Of a DNA stretch of 64,000 nucleotides, positions 45,097 through 55,545 are shown piece by piece. Source of the DNA: Panicum virgatum (Eukaryota > Streptophyta > Magnoliopsida > Poales > Poaceae); the NCBI RefSeq assembly GCF_016808335.1, contig NC_053146.1, positions 30,233,495 to 30,297,494 of the forward strand, written 5' to 3'. The number at the start of each line of letters is the position of its first letter. The stretch's first letter is position 1. The notes beneath the pieces are model-generated. The model made no database searches. It saw only the letters and a program-made list of their open reading frames with translations, and was not told the origin of the DNA. The position numbers and the translations under genes were made by a program.

Positions 45097-46014
45097 ATGT
45101 GGATGTCTTTCCGACATGCCGGACTGCCTTCGGATAGAGATATTGAGTTTGTGATTGAGCTACAACCAGGCACAGCTCCTATCTCTAAACGACCCTACCA
45201 AATGCCACCAAAGGAGTTAGCAGAATTGAAGATCCAGCTTCAAGACCTTCTGGATAAAGGATTCATTCAACCAAGCGCTTCGCCTTGGGGTTGCCCAGCC
45301 CTATTCGTGAAGAAAAAGGATAACAGTTTAAGGCTATGTGTGGATTATAGACCCCTCAATGCGGTGACAATTAAGAATAAGTATCCCCTTCCACGCATTG
45401 ACATTCTGTTTGATCAGTTAGCTGAAGCTATGGTTTTCTCGAAGATTGATCTCCGTTCCGGATACCATCAGATCAAAATTAAGCCATGTGACATTCCGAA
45501 GACGGCCTTTTCTACCAGATATGGACTTTATGAGTATCTGGTTATGTCTTTTGGCCTTACCAATGGACCGGCTTATTTCATGTACCTGATGAATTCGGTG
45601 TTCATGCCAGAACTAGACAAGTTTGTCGTTGTTTTTATTGATGACATTCTGATCTATTCCAAGAAGAAAGAGGAGCATGCTAACCATTTGCGAATTGATC
45701 TTCAAAGATTACATGATCATCGTTTATATGCTAAATTCTCGAAGTGTGAATTCTGGTTGGATAGTGTGAAATTTTTGGGACGTACTATCTCCAGTGAAGG
45801 CATATCCGTCGATCCAAGTAAGGTTCAGGAGGTAATGGATTGGAAGCCTCCTACTTCAGTTCATCAGATCGGAAGTTTTCTTGGCTTAGCCGGATATTAT
45901 TGTCGCTTCATCCCGGACTTCTCCAGAATAGCTAAACCTATGACAGAGTTATTAAAGAAAGGAGTTAAGTTTGTTTGGGATGACAAGTGTGGGGAAGCAT
46001 TCCACACTCTTTGA
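45097..46014 (+). pseudogene. Reverse transcriptase of A2
   Basis: 305 open codons. Recognisable boxes are [40 protein letters not shown], the catalytic Asp in [30 protein letters not shown] and the active-site [10 protein letters not shown], then [17 protein letters not shown] and the thumb/connection ([20 protein letters not shown]). It ends at TGA 46012-46014, where CGA is expected. Upstream, a frame break near 45110 detaches it from the protease linker. Confidence 0.92.
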
Positions 46015-46605
46015 GCACGATTAACCACTGCCCAGTGTTAGCTCAACCAGATAATACCAAGCCATTTGATGTTTATTGTGATGCTTCTGGCACCGGACTT
46101 GGATGCATACTTATGCAAGACAACCGGGTAATTGCTTATGCATCACGAATACTTCAGACTCATGAGAAGAACTATCCTACTCATGATCTTGAGTTAGCAG
46201 CAGTTATCCATGCTCTCAAGATATGGAGACATCATCTTATGGGAACGTATTGTAATATTTACACTGACCATAAGAGTCTGAAGTACATTTTCACACAAGC
46301 TGATCTAAACATGAGGCAAAGACGATGGCTAGAACTCATCAAGGACTATGATCTTGAAGTGCATTATCACCCTAGCAAAAGCGAATGTGGTTGCGGACGC
46401 ACTCAGTCGTAAGTCGCATTGCCATTGTGCAGAGGTAGAATTATTCAGCGAGACTATATGCAATGAAATGAGGAAATTAAACCTAGAAATGGTTCCTCTA
46501 GGGAGTTTGAATCACATAGCAATGGAGTCTACACTTCAAGATAGTATCATCTTGGCACAATTAAATGATGAAGGTGTCAAAATTATAAAGCAAAAGTTGG
46601 CCTAG
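46015..46605 (+). pseudogene. RNase H and connector of A2
   Basis: The RNase H reads [40 protein letters not shown] and [20 protein letters not shown], with Asp-Glu-Asp in place. A frame change near 46375 splits the end ([14 protein letters not shown] in the other frame). The connector to integrase ends at TAG 46603-46605, where CAG fits. Confidence 0.88.
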
Positions 46606-47870
46606 GGTGAAGAAAAGTACAGGTGCTTTCATATGGACTACAAGGGAGTTTTATGGTTCGACAATCGCATTGTGGTTCCCAAAGACCATCAACTTAGAAG
46701 ACAAATTCTTGATGAAGTACACCTCTCCAAATTTTCTATTCATCCCGGTAGCACCAAGATGTACCAGGATCTTTGACAGAATTATTGGTGGACCAGAATG
46801 AAGAGGGAAATAGCTAAGTATGTTTCCGAATGTGATATTTGCCAGAGGATTAAAGCTAGTCATCTCAAGGTAGGGGGCACACTTCAACCCCTACCAATTC
46901 CATCTTGGAAATGGGAGGACATTAGTATGGATTTTATCATTGGCTTACCCAACACATCCCAGAAGCACGACTCAATATGGGTGATCATTGATAGATTGAC
47001 CAAGATTGCTCATTTTCTCCCAGTGCATACTTCTTACTCTGCTAAAAAGTTTGCAGAAGTCTATCTTGATCAAATAATTTGTCTCCATGGTGTACCCAAA
47101 ACGATCATATCTGATCGTGGATCACAATTTATTGCACATTTCTGGGAGCAACTACAGGCTTCTCTTGGAACTAGGTTGATTCGTAGCTCTGCTTATCATC
47201 CTCAAACTGATGGACAAACCGAAAGGGTAAACCAAATACTTGAGGATATGCTCAGAGCATGTGTCATTCAATATGACAAGAACTGGGATAAATGCCTGGC
47301 CCTAGCAGAATTTTCATATAACAACAGTTATCAGTTCAGTTTGAAGATGGCACCGTTTGAAGCGTTATATGGTCGAAGGTGTCGAACTCCATTGAGTTGG
47401 TCACAGACCGGAGAACGCAAAATTTTTGGGCCTGACTTAGTAACTAAAGTGGAGAATAAGGTGAAAGTTATTCAGGCGAATCTTAAAGCGGCTCAATCTA
47501 GACAAAAAAGCTATGCAGATAAGAGGAGGAAGCCGTTGCAATTTGAATTTGGGGATCACGTATATCTACGAGTATCTCCAACAAAAGGTGTTCAAGGATT
47601 CGGTCTAAAGGGAAAACTAGCGCCCCGCTATATTGGACCCTTTGAGATCCTTGAAATATGCGGACCAGTGGCTTACCGAATTCAACTTACTTCTCGGTTA
47701 GCAGCTGTCCATGATGTATTCCACGTCTCTCAACTTAAGAAATGCATGAAAGTCCCTGAAGAAATTATCGAGCAACAAGACCTGGAAGTAGAGCCAGATC
47801 TATCATATGTGGAGTACCCAATGAAAATCCACGATAGTAAGGAAAGAAGTACCAGAAGGGAAAAAGTTTG
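46606..47870 (+). pseudogene. Integrase with truncated chromodomain, A2
   Basis: The zinc-binding region spans a stop and frame change near 46775-46800; its second half is YVSECDICQRIKASHLKVGG. The core is open from 46798 to the end: Asp in WEDISMDFIIGLP, Asp in TIISDRGSQFIAHFWEQLQ, Glu in QTDGQTERVNQILEDML. The GPY/F-type module reads KLAPRYIGPFEILEICGPVA. The chromodomain starts at YPMKIHDSKERSTRREK and is cut after about 15 residues, where the sequence becomes LTR (47868). Chromodomains target integration to particular chromatin; this one is incomplete. Confidence 0.9.
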
Positions 47871-48527
47871 AAAGTTAAAATTTGAATTAAGGACATACTC
47901 TTTGTGGCTTTTCAGCAAAAGAAAACCCAGAACCTTTCCAAGCCTAGCATGTCTAGATATGGGGTTACTTTATACCCTTAATCGGATCAGTCTTGCTGAG
48001 CATTAGTATACTCAGTCATGTTGGTGACTCTGTTTTCAGGAATGACTTTGGAAGACTCAAACACTAGCTTGACTTGGCCAAGTGTTTTACCTTCTGGCTG
48101 GTCTATAGAATGGGAACCACCTTCGACCAGCAATGTCTCGGATGAATGATGTCATGCTTGGGCTTACCATTGCATCTACCCTACGATGTTTGTGTATAGT
48201 TGTGTTTTAATTTCCGCTGCAAAACTTCTAAAGTAAGCATAGCTTACTTTTATGTCTTTTTCCCTAAATAAATTGTAAAAAGCTAGAACTTTAATGTACT
48301 AGCTTCAAAACTTTGATGTAAATTATACCTCTTATCTATGTGATGTAAAGTCTTGTGGAATGTTTTATCTCTGACTCGCCTTCGAGCGGGATGTATACTT
48401 GTGTTATAATCGGATGTTCAGTGGTTACATCGGGATGTTACCCGACAGACCAAGGATTATACCGATTAAGGTGCGCTCAGTTGTGTAGCGTACTTGATCT
48501 GGTGTAATTCAAAGTGGTTCTGCCACA
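47868..48527 (+). repeat. Truncated 3' LTR of A2
   Basis: Equivalent to the last 661 bp of the 5' LTR (from 40874), ending TTCTGCCACA. Few substitutions separate the copies, for example CTGAGC against CTGAGT in the stem-loop. TTTGAAAGTT occurs on the integrase side and in the LTR at the join, so a short shared sequence may have guided the deletion. Confidence 0.92.
48040..48149 (+). CDS. LTR exon-like block 3, A2 3' LTR
   Basis: Same 110 nt as 41047-41156 with a few substitutions (Met to Ile in GWSIEW, Asp to Val near the end), still open to TGA at 48147-48149. Confidence 0.5.
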
Positions 48528-48532
48528 CTAAC

Positions 48533-49343
48533 GCTATGTATAAATTTTAGAATTGTGCTTTATATGATCTCTAGTTGAAAATTAGAAATATATGTTTCAC
48601 ACAGAACGAAACAACAAAATCAAGAATCAACTCACAGGATATGGAAATAAAAACAGTTATGCTGAAAGAATTGCACGGGTGCTCTGCTCCTATAAGCTGC
48701 CGATGTTGCATCTTCTTTGAGTGATGGGAATACATGTTGAATGAGTGTTTGAACTGCCATATCTGTGCAATAATCTATTACTCTATTACAAAAAGTAAAA
48801 ATGATTAAGTCAGGAAAGCTAAATTCCAGCTTGCTACATAGAATTATCATACCAAATTGCACACTCCTATATTTACGGTCCAGGCAAATTACAGATTGCT
48901 ATACTTATGCACTGAATAAGAAAGAACAATTCTTTAAATATGGTGCAGGCAATCTAAATAGTTTCAGAGCAACTAATGGGTAAGACTCACAGATTATTTT
49001 CTAGAAGCAAACCCTCAAATTGAGTGTTAAACTGACATTTCAACAGCTCAACAGTTGCTGTAATAAAATGTTGTGATAAATGAAAGTATATCATGCAAAT
49101 ACTTTTGAACACATGATGAAAGCTTGTTGTGAGAATACAAAGACATATGCAAGATGAGAAATATATGTTTCACACAAAGGAGATGTAACATAGAGTTATT
49201 ATGTTGATAGTGTAATGTCCATACTAACACTACGAGTATGATTATAAATGACAAAAAATGGTATATATACATTGGTAACCAAAAAGTATCTCAAAAGATA
49301 TCAAAAACTTGAGCGTAGTAATGCCTATTTCTTCAGTGCCCAT
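48533..49343. other. Unique AT-rich sequence with captured-exon candidate
   Basis: Continues the sequence interrupted by A2. Apart from the exon candidate at 48636-48774 no feature is supported. It resembles plant intron sequence on the minus strand. Confidence 0.5.
48636..48774 (-). pseudogene. Candidate captured host exon
   Basis: On the minus strand a 139-nt stretch is framed by TAATAG (acceptor) and CT/GTGAGT (a strong donor). It encodes an uninterrupted peptide, DYCTDMAVQTLIQHVFPSLK, then EDATSAAYRSRAPVQFFQH and onward. Its codon use and splice borders look like a cellular gene rather than a retroelement. I do not recognise the protein. It may be cargo of a Helitron or a relic host gene. 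Confidence 0.35.
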
Positions 49344-49590
49344 TGTAACACCCGGTTTATAAAAGGACATAAACCGAGCAATCATATACGTGCCAGGATC
49401 AAGTCACACGTATATACAACAGAATGAACAGTATATCACAGCACATATCACGTAAAAAGACATAATAAATCGAATACGAATTTTATTTATTATATTAATG
49501 ACAAAATGTCTGATACAGCGGAAGCGAAGTACAAATACGAAGCCTCTCGGAAGCTGGGCGCCACAGGGACGTCGACTGGGAGACGAATGC

Positions 49591-49646
49591 CTAGAAGTCC
49601 TCGTAGTCCTGGAAGCGCTGAGCGAACTCCCTCGCGTCGGCAGGAA
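49591..49646 (-). CDS. LTR exon-like block 3 with stop, B2
   Basis: Follows GCTGCTCAG on the minus strand. The peptide is PADAREFAQRFQDYEDF, then TAG at 49591-49593. The terminal TAG is at the same place in B1, B2, B3 and F. Confidence 0.5.
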
Positions 49647-49697
49647 CTGAGCAGCAGTAGCGTATCCCAAGAGGAAAAAGTATAGAAGAGGCAAGAG

Positions 49698-49717
49698 TGA
49701 GTACACAACCGTACTCA
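49698..49717 (-). promoter_or_regulatory. Inverted repeat before LTR exon 3, B2
   Basis: TGAGTAC-ACAACC-GTACTCA, 7-bp arms. One base is missing from the loop side compared with B1. Confidence 0.55.
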
Positions 49718-50669
49718 ACAAGTATAACACAAACTATGAGGCTCTAGTTTGGCTGACTGACTGCATTAGCTTTTAAGTCTTGGCAAAATTTTATTAAAGC
49801 TATTTACTACAAATTGATGAATTACCATTAACCCAGTTACCTAGTAATTAATCAAAATTAATCATGTTACTACTGAGAACCAAACCACAACCACCAAGGT
49901 AACCCCGAGAGGCACCCCCTCGTCGGAAGGAGCTAACCCCACTAATCAAAAGGAGGATCTGGGCCGCTCATGACCGTGAGCACGGCTAGTAAACCAGTTT
50001 TACACTCTGCAGAGGTTGCACATCTTTACCCACAAGTCGTGAGCTACGCTAGTTGTTCATCACACTTCCTTAGGTGAGATGACTAGCGACTCACTATGAG
50101 GCCGTTACAAAGGACACGTTGGTAAGGTGTAACCGCTAAGGAATCAGGCTCCGCAACGATGGTAACCACCTCGAGGGGTACGCACACCAAGCCTCGTAGC
50201 CTGGCCACCATTGAAGCTCACCACCCCCCATGCCCCGTCGGTAAGTTACTCCCGAACCAAAATGGCCTAATTAGTAAGCCAAGACCGTCCCATTCCAGTC
50301 TTGTGGTAGCGCTGTTGTCCCAGGTTGTCGCTCTATGAACCGGTCCTTATGGAGAGTGGTCAACCAGGCAGTAAGCACCGTGCTGGCCCCCTAAACCATG
50401 TTTCTAACAAAAACCAATTTTAACGAGACGTGAGCCACTTAAGCCACACAGAGGGCAACTCTCAGAATTAAGTTGCATATACCATTAATCAAATTAATTA
50501 AAAAGGACCAAGTGTGTTATAGCGCGGCACCTAGCACAACTAACCAAAATGCAACCCAAGGGATATATATAAAGGGAATAAAGTGGCTAGGAAATCCTTA
50601 TAGGCATACAGTATTAAAATGCAGTATGAAAATGTATTTAAAGTGATAGGTTGTTCATGTTATACTTGC

Positions 50670-50762
50670 CTTCCTCGTACTGCTCCTGCTGCTGCTCAAA
50701 CTGGTCAGAAGACGGCTGCTCCGGGTACTGGTACTGGGGCTCCTCAGATGGATCAACGTCTA
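50670..50762 (-). CDS. LTR exon-like block 2, B2
   Basis: 93 nt between CGTGAG and GAAG/GCAAGT. The peptide begins DVDPSEEPQYQYPEQP and continues Gln/Glu-rich to EQYEE, without a stop. The split codon is completed by block 3 (49646) as Val. Acidic and Gln-rich like the other copies, though the sequence is not alignable to family A beyond the shared end. Confidence 0.5.
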
Positions 50763-53067
50763 CTCACGAACACATGGCCAAACAATGCACAATAATAAGC
50801 ATACAAGCAAACACTTACAAAAACTAAGAAACAATACATCAATACATAAAAATAGCACACTAAACTAGTCTAAAACTATTCTACGTGTTACAACGATTGC
50901 GTGGACATAAAGAACGCCTAAAACGGAGCTAAAACGCATAATCTAGGACAAAAACAAATTCTAGGGGCTTATCTGCGATAAAAACTAAGTTTTAGGGGGT
51001 TTTCTGCAAAAACCGAGGGCCTAAACGTAAATAACGGTTAAATCTAAGGGCTAGCGTGCAAAAACTCAAGGTTTGGACTGCGGCCGCTAAATCTAGAAAG
51101 GTCAGGGGGGTTTTAGTAAAAACCAGGGCCTAACTGCAATTATTTTCAAAGGCGGTGGACTGCGGGTTGAATTCTCAGAACTCGGGGGACTCTTTAACAA
51201 ATGTTACAGGCTGAAGCGGTAAGTTTGTATTTGGGCCGTTGGCTCGCGATCCGCCGGCTCCGGGCGAAGGGGTAAGTTGATCTAATCTAGGGCGTTGAAA
51301 CAAGATCGGGCGGCCCAGGATGGACGGTGCGCGCGGGTGGCGGCGCTGACGCCGGAGACAGAGCTCCCGCGGCGGCGCGCGGCTGGGAGCTCGCCGGAGA
51401 TGGCGATAGTGGTGTTGCGGGGCTCTATTTGGGTCGTGGTTTGGCCCAGGAGCACCGCTCTGGCATGGGTAGTGCACTAGGGTGCCTAGGGAGGCGCTGC
51501 AGGGCTAGGAGCATGGCCCTCGACGGTGAGGCGGCGTTGGGCGCCGGGAACTCGCCGGAGTGCGGTGTTTCGGTTCCCGGGGTGGCCTACAACTTCGAAG
51601 ATCTAGCGCAAAAGAAACGTGAGGGCCTAGCGATGCTTACTGAGGCTTGGTCCGGGCGGGGCGCGAAGCAGGTGGCGCCAGCGGCGAGAACTGGAGGCGG
51701 CGCTAGGCGGAGCTTGTGGTCCGGACGGCGGGGCGCTCCTCCAGTCTCCGAAGTCGCACTGGTCAACGCGGTGTGTTACTGTGAAGCGGAAAAAAAAAGG
51801 TCAAGCTGGCTGAATCACGCCGGCGGCATGGAATTGCTCGGATTAGAGCTCATCTGCGGCGGCGGTGTCGGGTGGAAATCGGGCGCGTGCGAGGCCGAGA
51901 TCGAGAAGGGTTGGCTTGGGGAAACTCTGGACGTCGGGGTAGTGCTCCTGCGCGGCCTGGCCAGAGCTCCGGTGTAGCGGGGCAGCCGGTCTACGGCGGA
52001 GCAGAGGTTTTAGCGCGGCGGAGCGGGTGGTGGCGGCGGGCTAGGGTTTGGGGGCGCGCTAGTCGATGGGAGCAGGGGGGTCTCGGTTGGGTTTAAAGGG
52101 GGCGCCCGGGATCTCGGGCGAGCGTGCCCCGGAAGGAAAGGCCGGCGTGGATGGCGGGATTACGGCGCGGCCGTTGCGCGGCGAGATACGCGAAAGGTGA
52201 GGGATGACAGGCGGGCCCGGGGGCGCAGCGAGACGGGGGCGGGCGCTCTGCGGGCGCGAGGCGCTGGCTGGGCTGCGCGTGAGGGAAAGGGTTGGGCCGC
52301 GGGGAAGTGGGCCGCGGGGTCAGGCTAGTCGGCCCGAGCGCGGAGAAGGAGTTGGGTTGCGGGATGGGCCGTTGCGGCGCTTGGGCCAAGCTGGGCCGGG
52401 TTTGGTTTTCTTGTTTTGGGTTGGGCTGGGTTTCTTTTCTATTTCTTTTCCTATTCAAACTAACTCAACCAAATCTATTTGAATTCAAAATTGAATTTGA
52501 ATTCAACTCTAACACTCAAACAAATAAAACAAATGCACCAGCATGAATGCAATAACAAATTTTTAAACTTAGACAAATTTTAATTACTTGTGAAAAAAAA
52601 ATTTAGATTAAATGCAAGTCTAACACAATAAACCTTAGAAAATTAAATAAAGCCAATTAAATTTATTATAAAATGCTGGAATTTAAATTAGGGTGTTACA
52701 CCCATAGCCCCTTCACCTAAGCTAGCTTCCTCTATTCGATCACCATCCAGGACTTCTTGATGGAATTTTGGGCCACTTCACCTAAGCCAGCTTCCTCTGT
52801 TCGATGACCATCTAGAATTTCTGAATTAACCAATTTTAAAATTGTGCACTCTCTGCTTCCTTCCTAAGCACAATTAAAAGTTTCAAAACTAATAAATGTG
52901 AACCATACCACACAGTACAGCTAAATGTGCAAGTCAATGTGGATAGCTAGTTTATTCTACAACAGCGAATCAACGACAACATCAATGTACAGAACGGAAG
53001 ACACAATCCTACACCTCCCGAGGGCACTCAATGCAAGGAAAGAAGCACTCTAGGTTTGGTACAGTAC

Positions 53068-53162
53068 CTGCGATATGCACCAGGTTTGTGAGGGCGACCA
53101 CCGCGGCCGTGATGTAGATCTGCTCCGGGGGCTGCTGATGGAGGCCTGGCGCACCCACTCAT
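53068..53162 (-). pseudogene. Candidate captured fragment, possibly SRP receptor beta N-terminus
   Basis: On the minus strand, MDEWVRQASI is followed, in another frame, by QQPPEQIYITAAVVALTNLV and HIA, ending at GCAG/GTACTG (donor-like). A PPEQ(I/L)Y segment followed by a hydrophobic stretch recalls the membrane anchor of plant signal recognition particle receptor subunit beta. The frame break and short length make this tentative; any small membrane protein could look similar. Confidence 0.25.
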
Positions 53163-54084
53163 CCATAGCTGCTTGAACCTTGCAAAGGCTAGAAATTGAG
53201 GAGAGTAAGCCGCGCCCATAGCTGTCTAGAAATTCAGTTCTACAGAAGAATTAGTACATTACTCCTCCAAATCAATAAGAAATGAAAAATCAGAAGAACA
53301 AAGTGAAATTAGCAATATGTCACATCCAAAATTGAAAAGTTTCAGCCTGCTAAGCTGCTCCGAGCTCAACCAAGGATGTTGATGCCTAAGCTACAGTGCA
53401 GGAACGAGGAACAACTTCAAATCTGAGAGGGGTCATCCTACTTGATAAGTGGGGCATGTCGAGTCAGACAGGGAAGCTAGTTCTAGTAGAGCTCGAGGCC
53501 TATGCCATCATGGATCTCGTAGTCCACGTAGGTTTGCATACCTCCAAGGTTGAGGCAGTATGAGGCGAAGGAGGCATGGACGTCGAGGCAGGAGGTTGGC
53601 GGCGGCGGGGTGGGATGCCGGTGTCTCACTCGCGGAGGGCGCGATGGCGACAGATCCTAGCATGTCGCGTCATGCAGGGCGCGGCAGTGGACGGGATGGA
53701 ACATGGCGCCTCGCCCGCCGACGGCGCGGCAGTGCAGGCGACAGAAGCGCTAGTGTCTCGACAACGGAGGGCGCGGCGGCGCCGACGACAGATGTCAGCG
53801 ACTCGCTCGCGAAGGGCATGGTGGCGGAGAGGACGGATCTCGGTGTTCCTCCCGTGGAGTGCTGAGGCAGAAGCGGGTGAGGTAGCTGTGGGGGCGGGGG
53901 GCCGGCGGCCGCCGAGGGTAGGGCGGCGTGCCGGCGGGGATTGCTGGTCGATCCATCCGAGGACCCGAGGCGGCGGGCGGTGGGTACTGCGCGTGGGAGG
54001 AGGCCGGGGTGGGAATCTGGGATTGGTAGTGAGTGGGACGATGACTAGGGTTTCTAGTTGGGCCAGCTTGGACCTTGGCCACAT

Positions 54085-54324
54085 GGGCCAAATTTGTTAT
54101 GGGTTTGGATACTTTTACCGACTGTCCGTTCGACGTAGTACAGGGATTTGCTGACTAACCATTCATAGATAATTGGAGGTGCATTTACCAACAGACGGTT
54201 CCTCGATAAAACAAGAATTACCAACAGACCATCCATTGGTAAGTTTTACCTACGAACTATCCATTGGTAATATTGCACTTTTACCGACTGACTCCCATTG
54301 TTAATTTGGTGTTGTGGTGTAGTG
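54085..54324 (-). mobile_element. CACTA-type transposon terminal region
   Basis: Read on the minus strand, the right end is CACTACACCACAACACC. It is followed by repeated short motifs of the CC(G/A)ACNGAC.. and CCATTGGTAA type in both orientations (54113-54300), typical subterminal repeats of CACTA elements. The partner end was not found in the window. Confidence 0.5.
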
Positions 54325-54489
54325 TATGACAACAATAGTGAATAACAGAAGCAATGCCATAATGTACTGAAGTTATTTATTACAAACAAAGCTGAATGTC
54401 ATAACATAAATAAATAGTGTTTCAGTTCGCATTTATTCTAGCAGCGGATCCATCCAACTCCACAGGCAGCTGACTGGGGGAACGTACGC

Positions 54490-54536
54490 CTAGAAATCCT
54501 GGATGTCCTCTGGGAAGTCCTCAAACTGATCTTGGT
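54490..54536 (-). CDS. LTR exon-like block 3 with stop, F
   Basis: Follows ACTGCTCAG on the minus strand. Peptide QDQFEDFPEDIQDF, then TAG at 54490-54492. Acidic, ending in DF-stop as in family B; the split codon becomes Asp. Confidence 0.45.
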
Positions 54537-54561
54537 CTGAGCAGTGTTGATATAACAAGTG

Positions 54562-54580
54562 TGAGCACATGACGTACTCA
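54562..54580 (-). promoter_or_regulatory. Imperfect inverted repeat before LTR exon 3, F
   Basis: TGAGCAC-ATGAC-GTACTCA pairs with one mismatch. 25 nt upstream of the acceptor on the minus strand. Confidence 0.4.
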
Positions 54581-55473
54581 GCAGGTATATTGGAAAAATA
54601 AATAACATGCAAGGCTAAATCAAGGAATAAGGCTGGCTGAATAAGCAGTAAGCATTTTAATTTAACAGTTGATTAAAATAACATTACTACTTAAATGAAT
54701 CCAAACCCACATTTATGAAAGGAATTTAAATACTGAATTAATAAATAAGCCTTGAAATAAATGAACAACTGAAATAAGTCATTGATTGCAATTTAGTAGA
54801 CATGTGAGGGTCCGATCGCTCTTGACCGTGAGCACGGTTGATATACCAGTTTTCACTCTGCAGAGGTTGCACACTTTACCCACATGTCGTGTCTCCCTTG
54901 ATGCCAGGGTTTGCAAGGCCCTTAAACACTTTCTTTGGTGAGTGGCAGGGATTCAGTACGAGGCCTTTACAAAGACTCCCTAACCAATTGTAACCCGCTG
55001 AGGTTTCAGCAGCTGGGCGAGTGCACCCTCCCCCAAAGCAAGCGTACCTCATAAGTGTACCAAACCCCTTTGGCAGGCCGAGTACACCTCTTTACCCCTG
55101 GCCCCCCTTGCGCCTTTCGATAAGGTACTAATAAGCTAGCAAAATCTAATTAATCAGCCAAGACCAGAGCCATATAGTTCTTGTGGTTGCGCTGTTTTCC
55201 CGGGTGGTTCTCCATAGTTGATTTTAATTATCATTATCAAAGTATAATAATGTTCATCAAAGAGTGTAAACCTTGTGACAAGTATAAAGCTTATAAACCA
55301 CCCATAACCATTGTTCAGCGGCTGAGCAAACTACCCAAAAGCTTTTATAAAAGAAAACCCGGCTATTCAAGGACATGGATAACAATGAGGATAATAGGTA
55401 CCCAATCAATTTAATGCATGCAAGCATAAAGTAAATGTGAGTAGGACCAAATATGATTAAGGAATATACTTGC

Positions 55474-55545
55474 CTTCCTTGTTCACTTGATGCTGCTCAA
55501 AGTCTTCAAAATCTTGATCTTGAAGGTTCTCAAACGGCTCTTCAT
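55474..55545 (-). CDS. LTR exon-like block 2, F
   Basis: 72 nt between GTTTAG and GAAG/GCAAGT. Peptide EEPFENLQDQDFEDFEQHQV, then NKE. Shorter than in B or A, but with the same start and end phases. Confidence 0.45.

Larger units (their letters stand above)
38000..48527 (+). mobile_element. Tekay/Del-like chromovirus A2, 3' LTR truncated
   Basis: Bounded by CTAAC duplications (37995-37999 and 48528-48532), with TG...CA ends. The order is 5' LTR, tRNA-Met primer site, extra ORF, gag, protease, RT, RNase H, integrase, partial chromodomain, partial 3' LTR. Very long LTRs and the integrase/chromodomain sequence suggest the Tekay (Del) clade. The coding region has many nonsense and frameshift mutations. 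A deletion has removed the end of the chromodomain, the 3' untranslated region and the first 2.9 kb of the 3' LTR. Confidence 0.9.
49344..52700 (-). mobile_element. Solo LTR, family B, copy B2
   Basis: 3,357 bp, TGTAACACCC to GGGTGTTACA (a perfect 10-bp terminal inverted repeat), flanked by exact CCCAT duplications (49339-49343 and 52701-52705). The gene-like direction is minus. The best-preserved family B copy; both exon-like blocks are free of stops except the terminal one. Confidence 0.95.
52706..54324. other. Gene-fragment-bearing sequence with CACTA-like end
   Basis: 52706-52860 holds two diverged copies of a CTTCACCTAAGC(T/C)AGCTTCCTC motif. 53068-53162 holds a captured-gene candidate. 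53560-54060 is GC-rich and on the minus strand begins AGAAACCCTAGTCATCG, which looks like the 5' end of a plant gene. 54085-54324 has transposon-end features. The region looks like cargo inside a DNA transposon. Confidence 0.4.

Noticed and set aside
51290..52550. Open frames up to 216 codons in B2
   Set aside because: Same GC-rich LTR block; no shared frame with B1 or B3, no known domain.
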